Below the pieces are notes generated by a model. The model saw only the letters and a list, made by a program, of their open reading frames with translations, made no database searches and was not told the origin of the DNA. A DNA stretch of 64,000 nt. It comes from Dechloromonas denitrificans. Its GTDB lineage: Bacteria; Pseudomonadota; Gammaproteobacteria; Burkholderiales; Rhodocyclaceae. Below, in pieces: positions 1 to 7,243 of the stretch (positions are counted from its first letter, which is position 1; every line of letters starts with the position of its first letter). The stretch lies in NCBI RefSeq assembly GCF_020510665.1, contig NZ_CP075187.1:2859001-2923000 (forward strand). The letters run 5' to 3'. The translations under genes were made by a program, and so were the position numbers.

Positions 1-15
1 ATTGTTGTCTCCTGA
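1..15 (-). promoter_or_regulatory. Ribosome binding site of the next gene, outside the window
   Basis: Read on the minus strand, the bases after the pstB stop contain AGGAGACAACAAT, a strong Shine-Dalgarno sequence at the correct distance for a start codon just left of base 1. In pst operons the gene after pstB is normally phoU, so phoU is expected there. Its coding sequence is not in the window. Confidence 0.5.
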
Positions 16-819
16 TTAACCCATGCGACCGGTGATGTAGTCTTCAGTCCGCTTGTCTTGCGGCTTGATGAAGATTTCGTCGGTCTTGCCGAATTCGATC
101 ATTTCACCCAGGAACATGTAGGCCGTGTAATCGGAAACACGGGCTGCCTGCTGCATGTTGTGCGTAACGATCAGGATGGTGACGCGCTTTTTCAGCTCAT
201 GCACCAGCTCTTCAATGGCTGCCGTGGCAATCGGGTCGAGTGCCGAAGTCGGCTCGTCGAACAGCAGCAATTCCGGCTCGGTGGCCAATGCGCGGGCGAT
301 ACACAGACGCTGCTGCTGACCACCGGAGAGATTGGACGCCAGATCCTGCAAACGGTCCTTCACTTCATCCCAGATCGCGGCGCCTTTGAGGGCATGCTCG
401 ACCTTGTCATCGAGTACGCGCTTGTTGTTCTCGCCACGCACGCGCAGGCCGTAAGCCACATTTTCGTAGATCGATTTAGGAAAGGGATTCGGCTTCTGGA
501 AAACCATGCCGACGCGCATGCGGACTTCGATCGGATCAACTTCCGGCGACAGCAGGTTGGTGTTGTCCGGATAGAAACGGATCTCACCTTCGTAGCGATT
601 GCCCGGATAGAGGTCGTGCATGCGGTTGAAACTGCGCAGGTAGGTCGACTTGCCACAACCGGAAGGACCGATCAGTGCGGTGACCTTCTTGTCGTAGATC
701 GGCATGTTGATGCCCTTGAGCGCCTTGGCCTCGCCATAGTAGAAGTTGAGGTTACGGGCTTCGGCCTTGAGTGCCGGGGTGTCGTGAATCTGCATCTGAG
801 ACTCCAGTTCGATATTCAT
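16..819 (-). CDS. pstB: Phosphate ABC transporter ATP-binding protein PstB
   Basis: This is the ATPase subunit that drives high-affinity phosphate import by the PstSCAB complex at the inner membrane. The 267-residue protein has Walker [10 protein letters not shown] (51-59), the ABC signature LSGGQ (164-168), Walker B with LLLFDEP (about 184-190) and the switch histidine His220. The length is normal for PstB. The open frame extends upstream to about 930, but the chosen ATG (MNIELES) gives the usual N terminus and leaves about 60 bases after pstA. It is the last pst gene seen here, and a ribosome binding site follows it, so the operon probably continues into phoU. PhoB control is inferred from the repeats upstream of pstS. 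Confidence 0.97.
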   Translation of the reverse strand: MNIELESQMQIHDTPALKAEARNLNFYYGEAKALKGINMPIYDKKVTALIGPSGCGKSTYLRSFNRMHDLYPGNRYEGEIRFYPDNTNLLSPEVDPIEVRMRVGMVFQKPNPFPKSIYENVAYGLRVRGENNKRVLDDKVEHALKGAAIWDEVKDRLQDLASNLSGGQQQRLCIARALATEPELLLFDEPTSALDPIATAAIEELVHELKKRVTILIVTHNMQQAARVSDYTAYMFLGEMIEFGKTDEIFIKPQDKRTEDYITGRMG

Positions 820-877
820 TTTTTTGGTTTTCAGCAGGTCGACCGCGGCAATGCCCCGGTCGACACCTTGTTGGTGG

Positions 878-1801
878 TTACCACTTGATGTTCTTGCGCA
901 TCTTGTAGCGCAGGTAGATCGCCACGGCATTCATCGACAGCACCATGGCCATCAGCACGAAACCGGCAGCAGCGGCGTTCACTTCGAAGGCCGGATCGGG
1001 GCGCGAGGTCCAGTTGAAGATCTGGATCGGCATCACCGTGAAAGGCGCCAACACCCAATCGAACAGACCGGCAGCCGGTTCGCCCATGAACGGCGCAGGC
1101 GGCAGGAAGGCGATGAAGGTCAGCGCACCGATCGTGATAATTGGTGCCGTTTCGCCGATGGCACGAGCCAAGCCGATGATCACACCAGTCAGGATGCCGG
1201 GCATGGCATACGGAATGATGTGGTAGCGGCAGGTCTGCCAGCGCGTCGCGCCGACCGCCATCGAGCCTTCGCGGATCATCGCCGGAATGGCGCGGATCGC
1301 TTCGCGGGTCGAGACGATGATGATCGGCAGGATGAGTAGCGCCAGCGTCAGACCGGCCGACAGAATGCTCTGGCCGAAACCGAACTGGTACACAAAGATG
1401 CCAAGGGCGAGCAGGCCATAGACAATCGACGGCACGGCGGCCAGATTGCTGATGTTGATCTCGATGACATTGGTGATCCAGTTACGCTTGGCGTATTCCT
1501 CCAGGTACAGGCCGGCAGCAACACCGAGCGGCACAGCGGCGAGCGCAGTGACCAGCATGACCAGCAGCGAACCAACCCAGGCCGAGAGAATGCCGGCCTG
1601 CGTCGCACGCCGTGAGGCGAAGTTAAGGAAGAAGTCGAGCGTGAACCGATCGGCCCCCTTGATCACCATGTCGGCAATCAGCGCAACGATCACCAGCAAG
1701 GCCAGGGCCAGACAGAAAATACCGGTCGCCTTGAACAGGCTGTCACGGAACTTGCCGCGCGCAATGACGGCGCGAATTTCTTCAGTAGTCAGCGGTTTCA
1801 T
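878..1801 (-). CDS. pstA: Phosphate ABC transporter permease PstA
   Basis: This is one of the two membrane channel subunits of the Pst phosphate importer. The 307-residue protein has about six hydrophobic segments. It also has the permease cytoplasmic loop near residues 205-235 ([20 protein letters not shown]), the EAA-type contact to the ATPase. The ATG at 1799-1801 overlaps the pstC stop by one base (TAATG), which implies translational coupling. A longer frame upstream would run into pstC and was not used. It is paired with PstC, as in all Pst systems. Confidence 0.96.
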   Translation of the reverse strand: MKPLTTEEIRAVIARGKFRDSLFKATGIFCLALALLVIVALIADMVIKGADRFTLDFFLNFASRRATQAGILSAWVGSLLVMLVTALAAVPLGVAAGLYLEEYAKRNWITNVIEINISNLAAVPSIVYGLLALGIFVYQFGFGQSILSAGLTLALLILPIIIVSTREAIRAIPAMIREGSMAVGATRWQTCRYHIIPYAMPGILTGVIIGLARAIGETAPIITIGALTFIAFLPPAPFMGEPAAGLFDWVLAPFTVMPIQIFNWTSRPDPAFEVNAAAAGFVLMAMVLSMNAVAIYLRYKMRKNIKW

Positions 1802-2736
1802 TAGTAGCTCTCCCGGAATTTGGCACGCAGCCACTGGCCAAGGATGTTGAAGACCAGCGTGATCAGCAGCAGCGTCAGGCCGGCGGCAAAGATGGTCTGG
1901 TAACCGATCGAGCCATGCGGCAGATCGCCCAGCGCCACTTGCACGATGTACGAAGTGATGGTCGCGGCCGGCTCCATCGGATTCCAGGTCAGGTTCGGCT
2001 GCATGCCGGCGGCAACCGCCAGAATCATCGTTTCACCGACGGCCCGCGAAATGGCCAGAATGTAGGACGCGGCCAGACCGGACATGGCGGCCGGAACGAC
2101 CACATGGATCGCGGTATAGAGCCGGGTCGAACCCAAGGCATACGCACCTTCGCGCATGCTCATCGGCACGGCGCGCATCGCATCTTCAGAGAGTGACGCA
2201 ATGTAGGGAACAATCATGATGCCCATCACCAGACCGGCCGACAGCAGGGAGAAGCCCGGCAACTGCGGAAAGATGAACTGCAGGATGGGGGTCACGACGA
2301 GCAGGGCAAAGTAACCGAAAACGATGGTCGGGATACCGCCGAGCAATTCGAGAATCGGCTTGGCAACCTCGCGGACTTTGGCATTGGCAAATTCCGAGAG
2401 ATAGATCGCGATGATCGTCCCCATCGGAATGGCAACCAGCAGCGCGACCAGCGACGAGACAAGGGTGCCGGAGATCAGCACCATGATGCCGAAGTGGGCA
2501 TCATCAAAAAGCGGCGTCCATTGCGTATCGGTCAGGAAGTCGACGATGCTGACATTGGAAAAAAACTGGATCGATTCGGAGACGAGGACATAAACGATAC
2601 CGAGGGTCGTCAGGACGGAAATCGCTGCAGCACCAAGCAGCAGCCCCTCGATGAGGCGTTCTTTCCAGTGGCGCACGGCGCTGAAAGCCAGGCGATCACT
2701 GGTCCGGGGCAACTCTGAGGCATTGTTTGCAGACAT
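1801..2736 (-). CDS. pstC: Phosphate ABC transporter permease PstC
   Basis: This is the second membrane channel subunit of the Pst importer. The protein has about six transmembrane segments and the permease motif MREGAYALGSTRLYTAIHVV in the cytoplasmic loop. The start is uncertain. The ATG at 2734-2736 (MSANN) gives 311 residues and a GTG at 2749-2751 gives 316, and neither has a convincing Shine-Dalgarno sequence. A stem-loop separates it from pstS, a common device for making more binding protein than permease. Confidence 0.95.
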   Translation of the reverse strand: MSANNASELPRTSDRLAFSAVRHWKERLIEGLLLGAAAISVLTTLGIVYVLVSESIQFFSNVSIVDFLTDTQWTPLFDDAHFGIMVLISGTLVSSLVALLVAIPMGTIIAIYLSEFANAKVREVAKPILELLGGIPTIVFGYFALLVVTPILQFIFPQLPGFSLLSAGLVMGIMIVPYIASLSEDAMRAVPMSMREGAYALGSTRLYTAIHVVVPAAMSGLAASYILAISRAVGETMILAVAAGMQPNLTWNPMEPAATITSYIVQVALGDLPHGSIGYQTIFAAGLTLLLITLVFNILGQWLRAKFRESY

Positions 2737-2772
2737 AGCGTTTGAATTCACTTCAAGAATTCCATGATCAGG

Positions 2773-2800
2773 AAAGCCGGCCCCGAACGGAGCCGGCTTT
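2773..2800 (-). promoter_or_regulatory. Intercistronic stem-loop between pstS and pstC
   Basis: AAAGCCGGC and GCCGGCTTT form a perfect nine-pair stem around a ten-base loop. No run of T follows on the minus strand, so it is not a full terminator. Its place just after pstS suggests mRNA 3' end stabilisation or partial termination, which would raise pstS expression over the permease genes. The hairpin is seen; the role is inferred. Confidence 0.55.
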
Positions 2801-2833
2801 CAACTACAGGCGAAAAAATCGCCGGGGCGAACA

Positions 2834-3835
2834 TTACATTTTTGCTTCGCGCTTCATCAGCTCTTCGATCGTGATACCGACTTCGTTCTTGCCGCCGAAC
2901 ACAGTACCCATCTTCTTCTTGGCTACATGATCCAGATTGCCAGTGTAAGCAGAAGCCGGCAGCGGAACATACTTCACTTCCTTGGTCAGCTTGGCGGCAT
3001 TTTTCATGTAGAACTCGACAAACTCCCGAACCTCCGGCTTCTCGAGCGACTTGACCTTGACATAAACAAAGATCGGACGCGACAAAGGTGCGTAAGTACC
3101 ATTTTCAACGTTGGCCGCAGACGGCTCGACAGCCTTACCGGTCTTCGGATTGACGATTGGCAGTGCCTTCAGCTTGGCCGTATTCTCGGCGTAGTAGGCA
3201 TAACCGAAATAACCAATGGCATTGACATCGCGCGAAACGCCCTGAACCAGGACATTGTCGTCTTCAGAAGCGGTGTAGTCACCGCGCGAGGATTTGGCTT
3301 TACCAACCGTAGCTTCGGTAAAGTATTCGAAGGTACCAGAATCGGCACCAGCACCGAACAACTTGACCGGCGCGTCAGGCCAGGCCGGGTTAACCTGGTT
3401 CCACTTCATGATCTTGCCCTGGGCAGCCGGTTCCCACAGGGTCTTCATTTCTTCGACCGTGGCCTGCTTCAGGAAAGTGTTCTTCGGATTGATGACGACG
3501 GTCAACGCATCAAAGGCGACCGGCATTTCAATGTACTGAACGCCAGCTTCCTTGCAAGCGGCCATTTCCTTTTCTGTAATCGGACGGGATGCATTGGAAA
3601 AGTCAGTCTCATCGCGACAGAATTTCTTGAAGCCGCCACCGGTACCGGAAATACCGACCGTCACCTTGATGGCGTTTTTCTTGGCCTTCTGAAACTCTTC
3701 GGCCACAGCTTCGGTAATCGGATAAACCGTCGAAGAGCCATCAATCTTGACGACCTGAGCCTGGGCAGCCTGGGCACCGAACAACGCGACACCGGCGGCA
3801 GCCATGAATGAAACAAAGGTGGATTGCTTGAACAT
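2834..3835 (-). CDS. pstS: Periplasmic phosphate-binding protein PstS
   Basis: This is the periplasmic receptor that hands phosphate to PstCAB. The 333-residue protein starts with a Sec signal peptide (basic MFKQ, a hydrophobic stretch, cleavage after AQA near residue 26). The mature protein begins close to the family motif [10 protein letters not shown], whose Ser and Thr bind phosphate. The TGGGFKKF and ADSGTFEYF segments are also typical. The start has AGGAG (plus-strand 3841-3845) at good spacing. It is the first gene of the pst operon, downstream of Pho-box-like repeats. Confidence 0.97.
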   Translation of the reverse strand: MFKQSTFVSFMAAAGVALFGAQAAQAQVVKIDGSSTVYPITEAVAEEFQKAKKNAIKVTVGISGTGGGFKKFCRDETDFSNASRPITEKEMAACKEAGVQYIEMPVAFDALTVVINPKNTFLKQATVEEMKTLWEPAAQGKIMKWNQVNPAWPDAPVKLFGAGADSGTFEYFTEATVGKAKSSRGDYTASEDDNVLVQGVSRDVNAIGYFGYAYYAENTAKLKALPIVNPKTGKAVEPSAANVENGTYAPLSRPIFVYVKVKSLEKPEVREFVEFYMKNAAKLTKEVKYVPLPASAYTGNLDHVAKKKMGTVFGGKNEVGITIEELMKREAKM

Positions 3836-3890
3836 TGGGACTCCTGCACATAGTTGGAATAAACAACATTGCTCAGGTTAGTCACCAATT

Positions 3891-3919
3891 ATTACAACCG
3901 GATGACAGTTTGTAACAAT
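3891..3919 (-). promoter_or_regulatory. Pho-box-like direct repeats upstream of pstS
   Basis: On the minus strand there are three 7-base units at an exact 11-base period: ATTGTTA (3913-3919), CTGTCAT (3902-3908) and TTGTAAT (3891-3897), separated by CAAA and CCGG. The middle unit is a perfect match to the known PhoB half-site CTGTCAT. PhoB sites consist of such 7-base repeats with 4-base spacers and replace the -35 element. The sequence TAACCT, 10 bases further on, could be a weak -10. Control by PhoB is inferred from this match and from the downstream gene. Confidence 0.75.
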
Positions 3920-3956
3920 AAATGCCTGCCGTGCTGCAAGCGCTAAAATCCGGACA

Positions 3957-3980
3957 AGAAAAACGGGGCCGAAGCCCCGT
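3957..3980 (-). terminator. Intrinsic terminator of the basic RHH-like gene
   Basis: On the minus strand ACGGGGC-TTCG-GCCCCGT forms a seven-pair stem with a stable TTCG tetraloop, followed by a T run. It lies about 35 bases after the stop of the gene at 4016-4600. One copy of the dispersed GTYGACCGCAGCAA motif begins inside its stem. Confidence 0.8.
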
Positions 3981-3992
3981 TGACCGCAGCAA
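3979..3992 (+). repeat. Dispersed motif GTTGACCGCAGCAA, copy 1
   Basis: Exact match to GTYGACCGCAGCAA, intergenic, overlapping the end of a terminator stem. Confidence 0.7.
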
Positions 3993-4015
3993 ACCGAAGC
4001 GGCAAAAATTTCTGG

Positions 4016-4600
4016 TTACTTGGCCGGACGCCCTGTCTTGATGCGCTCGACCCGCCCCATCACAGCCTTGAGTTCGGCATCATTCAGCGCCACCAGCAGG
4101 GCGATACCGGCCCGCAGCAATTCGCTCTTCTTGGCCTCGCCCCCCAGCCCGGCCAGACGTTTCTTGAGCACGGCAATCTGGGCATACTCGGTTTCCGGCA
4201 TGGCATAACTGTCGCGCACCAGACGCGTCTTTTTGACCTTGGCTGGCTTGCCGGCTTTCTGGACCTTGGCCACTTCCGGCTGACCAACGGTGATCGGCTG
4301 CTCGTAACTGATCGCCTGGGCCTTGACCAGCGCCTCGGCCAACACCTTCTGGTGCTTGGCGACCGTTTCATCAACGGCAGAAGGCTTGCGGACCGGCTTC
4401 GGACGCGCCTTGGCTGCCGCCGCCGTGGCGCTCGGCATGGCAACTTCTGCTTGCGTGGCCGGCGCGACGACCTCCGGTACAACCGTCTGAGCCGGCTCGA
4501 TCGGCTCAGCCTTGGGCGCCGGACGCGGGATCAGTTTTTTCGGCGGTTTTGCGGCGGCGACCGGCTTGGCGGCCGGGGTGGTTTTCTTTTGTGTGGTCAT
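4016..4600 (-). CDS. Basic Ala/Lys/Pro-rich protein with RHH-like C terminus
   Basis: This is a 194-residue protein of unknown function. Residues 1-85 are low complexity, rich in Lys, Ala and Pro, with no signal peptide. The last 70 residues look folded: a short strand (TRLVRDSYAMPE) is followed by two helices (TEYAQIAVLKKRLAGL and KKSELLRAGIALLVAL). This resembles a ribbon-helix-helix DNA-binding domain. A histone-like or nucleoid role is possible because of the basic tail, but there is no direct evidence. It is transcribed alone, divergent from rpiA, with its own terminator. The start ATG has the upstream sequence CAGGAGAGCAGC. Confidence 0.7.
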   Translation of the reverse strand: MTTQKKTTPAAKPVAAAKPPKKLIPRPAPKAEPIEPAQTVVPEVVAPATQAEVAMPSATAAAAKARPKPVRKPSAVDETVAKHQKVLAEALVKAQAISYEQPITVGQPEVAKVQKAGKPAKVKKTRLVRDSYAMPETEYAQIAVLKKRLAGLGGEAKKSELLRAGIALLVALNDAELKAVMGRVERIKTGRPAK

Positions 4601-4708
4601 GCTGCTCTCCTGAAAAACGGTATAGACAGTTTATAGATTTCGCCGAGACGCAAAGTTAAACTTTTTTGACAGGTTAAAATGCCGGCAAAACTCATCAGGA
4701 GCAGCCGC

Positions 4709-5377
4709 ATGACCCAGGACGAACTCAAACAGGCCGTCGCCCAGGCCGCCGCCGACTACGTTGCCGAACACGCGCCGGAAGGCAGCATCATCGGTGTCGG
4801 CACCGGCTCGACCGCCAATTTTTTCATCGACGCACTGGCACCGCTCAAAGCGCGCTACAAGGGCGCCGTGGCCAGTTCGGAAGCAACGCGCAAACGCCTT
4901 GAAGGCCATGGCATCACGGTGCTCGACCTGAACGACGTTGAGTTCATCCCGGTCTACGTCGATGGCGCCGACGAAATCGATGCCGGTCTGAACATGATCA
5001 AGGGCGGCGGCGGCGCCCTGACCCGTGAAAAGATCGTCGCCGCTGTGGCCGGCACTTTCGTCTGCATCTGCGATGGCTCCAAGCTGGTCGACACGATGGG
5101 CAAATTTCCGCTGCCGGTCGAGGTCATCCCGATGGCCAAGGCGCACGTTGCGCGGGAATTGGTCAAATTGGGCGGTCGACCGCAGGAACGCGCCGGTTTC
5201 GTCACCGATAACGGCAACATCATTCTTGATGTCCACGGTTTGTCGATCACCGACCCGAAAGGGCTGGAAGCGCAGATCAACCAGATCACCGGCGTGGTCA
5301 CCAACGGCCTGTTTGCGATCCGGCCGGCCAATGTGCTGCTGCTCGGCACGGCCGAAGGCGTCAAGACACTGGCCTGA
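4709..5377 (+). CDS. rpiA: Ribose-5-phosphate isomerase A
   Basis: This enzyme interconverts ribose 5-phosphate and ribulose 5-phosphate in the cytosolic non-oxidative pentose phosphate pathway. The 222-residue protein shows the RpiA blocks [15 protein letters not shown] (substrate phosphate loop), VDGADEID (catalytic Asp) and [12 protein letters not shown]. The length is normal. The start is the ATG behind AGGAG at about 4697; an in-frame ATG 30 bases upstream lacks a ribosome binding site. tkt, which acts in the same pathway, lies 17 kb away. A one-mismatch copy of the dispersed motif (GTCGACCGCAGGAA, 5175-5188) lies inside the gene. Confidence 0.97.
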   Translation: MTQDELKQAVAQAAADYVAEHAPEGSIIGVGTGSTANFFIDALAPLKARYKGAVASSEATRKRLEGHGITVLDLNDVEFIPVYVDGADEIDAGLNMIKGGGGALTREKIVAAVAGTFVCICDGSKLVDTMGKFPLPVEVIPMAKAHVARELVKLGGRPQERAGFVTDNGNIILDVHGLSITDPKGLEAQINQITGVVTNGLFAIRPANVLLLGTAEGVKTLA

Positions 5378-5396
5378 TTCATCGTTCTGTCACATC

Positions 5397-5446
5397 GGGG
5401 CACTAAGCTGGGGGCTCTCGACGCCCTTGGGAGTGCCCCATGTTTT
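5397..5446 (+). promoter_or_regulatory. Hairpin abutting the start codon of the phasin-like gene
   Basis: GGGGCACT (5397-5404) pairs perfectly with AGTGCCCC (5432-5439), whose last base touches the ATG at 5440. An inner GGGC/GCCC stem can extend it. The likely Shine-Dalgarno GGGAG (about 5429-5433) lies at the base of the right arm. TTTTT follows the ATG at 5442-5446, so the structure also resembles an intrinsic terminator. It may end rpiA transcripts, block phasin translation, or both. Confidence 0.55.
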
Positions 5447-6006
5447 TGACACAACAAGACATCAGCCAGACCCGGGAACACAGCCTGAACAACCTGCTCG
5501 GCCTGTCCTCCGCCTGCCTTGAGGCCAGCCAGCACTTCTCCGAACTTTTCGCCGCAGCAGGGCGCGATGCACTGTACGGCAGCAGCAAACACTGGGCCGG
5601 TTTCGGCCATGGACAACTGGAGTCGCTGGTTCACTTTCCCGTTGCCCTGTGGCTTGAACAAAGCACGCGCAACAGCAAGCTGCTCAATGCCGCTTACGAG
5701 ATACTCGGCGCCACCCATAAATCGTTGATCCAGACCGCCGAGTCGCAGGTTCGAACCTTCGACCATCTTGTTTTCGCCAGCCTGAATCGGGCCAGCCGAA
5801 GCAGCCCGTGGGAATTTGAAATCGCGCTGCAAGCCATGAAAACAACGCTGAAAAGCGCTGAAACCACCCTCCACGAAATGAGTGCCGCCGCAATCGAAAG
5901 CGTCGAACTGGCCAGCCCGGAGGCACATCGGCCCAACGAAGCCATGACCGACACCTTGCCGCCCCCGGAAAAACCGCCTGTCCGCACGCGCAGCCGGACT
6001 CGCTAA
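5440..6006 (+). CDS. Phasin family protein
   Basis: This protein probably coats polyhydroxyalkanoate granules. It has 188 residues, is mostly amphipathic helix with no signal peptide, and has a phasin-like central region (WLEQSTRNSKLLNAAYEILG, residues 72-91). A Pro/Arg-rich tail (PPPEKPPVRTRSRTR) follows. Phasins are low in sequence conservation, so this is a family-level call from length, helix pattern and composition. It is a single gene ending in a strong terminator. A hairpin lies directly against its start codon, suggesting post-transcriptional control. No PHA synthase gene is in the window. Confidence 0.6.
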   Translation: MFLTQQDISQTREHSLNNLLGLSSACLEASQHFSELFAAAGRDALYGSSKHWAGFGHGQLESLVHFPVALWLEQSTRNSKLLNAAYEILGATHKSLIQTAESQVRTFDHLVFASLNRASRSSPWEFEIALQAMKTTLKSAETTLHEMSAAAIESVELASPEAHRPNEAMTDTLPPPEKPPVRTRSRTR

Positions 6007-6037
6007 TTTTCCACTGCAGTCATACCGACTCTCTTTG

Positions 6038-6061
6038 GCCCGGCCCTGCCGGGCTTTTTTT
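6038..6061 (+). terminator. Intrinsic terminator of the phasin-like gene
   Basis: GCCCGGC-CCT-GCCGGGC forms a seven-pair GC stem followed by seven T residues. Confidence 0.85.
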
Positions 6062-6156
6062 ATCGCGCCACCCGCGCAGCAAGCTGATTTGACGCAGGCA
6101 CGGCCTTATCCCAGACTGCCGATTCAACGCTGCCCAAGCATCAGGAGGGAGAACCG

Positions 6157-7194
6157 ATGAAATCCACCGCCCGGCCACGCCGGATCAACCTTGCCCTGCA
6201 AGGCGGTGGCGCCCATGGCGCCTTTACCTGGGGCGTACTCGACTATCTGCTTGAAACCGGAGAACTCGACTTCGAGGGCGTCAGCGGCACCAGTGCGGGC
6301 GCCATGAACGCGGCCTGCCTGGCGCAGGGCCTGATGAGCGGCGGCCACGATGGGGCACGCAGCGCCCTGGAGCGCTTCTGGACAGCCGTTGCAGAGAGCG
6401 CGCCATTCCAGCCAAGCAGCAGCGGCGAAGCACCGACCATGTCTGCCGCGATGAAAATGATGCTGCAATGGACCGAGCATTTTTCGCCAGAGCAACTGAA
6501 CCCATTCGATTTGAATCCGCTGCGCGACATCCTCTCCGAACAGATCGACTGTGCCGGACTGCGGCGCTGCAGTCCGATCAAGCTGTTCATCGCCGCCACA
6601 CACGCCAATTCGGGCAAATTGCGTATTTTCGAAAACCACGAACTCTCGCTCGAAGCCTTGCTTGCCTCGGCTTGCCTGCCGACCATTCACCGGACCATCG
6701 TGATTGATGGCGAGCCTTACTGGGACGGCGGCTACAGCGCCAACCCGGCAATTTTCCCGCTCTACTACGATTGCACTGCAGCCGACATCCTGTTGGTTTT
6801 ACTGACCCCGCTGCACTACGCCGAGACGCCGGACTCAGCCCAGGAGATTCGGCAACGCCTGCGCGAGCTTGCCTTTGGCGCAACCTTCCTGCGCGAAATG
6901 CGCATGTTCGCCCACTTGCACGAACGCACCGGCCAATCCCGCCTGCCCGACTGGCTGACAAAATGGCTACCGGCCGGACAATTGACCCAACGCATTCGCC
7001 AGGTGCGCTTCCATGCCATCCCGGCGGACGCCTTGATGAACGAACTGCCGGCCGACAGCAAACTGGCGGTCAGCCTGCCGTTTTTCCTGCGCCTGCGCGA
7101 CAACGGGCGGGAGCATGCCAAGCAATGGCTGAACGAGCATCGGGCCGCCCTGGGCAAACGCGCCACCCTGAGTCTCGGGCAGCTCTTTTACTGA
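6157..7194 (+). CDS. Patatin-like phospholipase
   Basis: This is a predicted serine hydrolase acting on lipid acyl esters. The 345-residue protein has the full patatin set: the glycine-rich oxyanion hole QGGGAHGAF (16-23), the nucleophile elbow GTSAG (44-48, Ser46) and the DGG motif (190-192, Asp190) of the Ser-Asp dyad. No signal peptide or membrane segment is seen, so it should be cytosolic. Patatin-like enzymes in polymer-storing bacteria have been linked to PHA depolymerisation as well as to lipids. The phasin-like gene just upstream makes that worth considering, but the substrate cannot be read from the sequence. CAGGAGGGAGAACCG precedes the ATG, a strong ribosome binding site. Confidence 0.9.
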   Translation: MKSTARPRRINLALQGGGAHGAFTWGVLDYLLETGELDFEGVSGTSAGAMNAACLAQGLMSGGHDGARSALERFWTAVAESAPFQPSSSGEAPTMSAAMKMMLQWTEHFSPEQLNPFDLNPLRDILSEQIDCAGLRRCSPIKLFIAATHANSGKLRIFENHELSLEALLASACLPTIHRTIVIDGEPYWDGGYSANPAIFPLYYDCTAADILLVLLTPLHYAETPDSAQEIRQRLRELAFGATFLREMRMFAHLHERTGQSRLPDWLTKWLPAGQLTQRIRQVRFHAIPADALMNELPADSKLAVSLPFFLRLRDNGREHAKQWLNEHRAALGKRATLSLGQLFY

Positions 7195-7227
7195 CGGCTG
7201 AAAACCGGTTTCAGTGGTTTCCGGACC

Positions 7228-7240
7228 GTCGACCGCAGCA
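7228..7240 (+). repeat. Dispersed motif GTCGACCGCAGCA, 13-base copy
   Basis: First 13 of 14 bases match. It is intergenic, between the convergent patatin and EAL-GGDEF genes. Confidence 0.6.
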
Positions 7241-7243
7241 CCC

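Noticed and set aside
58..888. Long plus-strand open frame opposite pstB
   Set aside because: It is a shadow of pstB on the other strand. High GC at third positions keeps antisense frames open. The same applies to long frames opposite pstS, the EAL-GGDEF gene, argA, pgk, pepP, prlC and purH.
4660..4700. TTGACA as a -35 for rpiA
   Set aside because: No acceptable -10 follows at 16-18 bases; the bases there read AACTCA.
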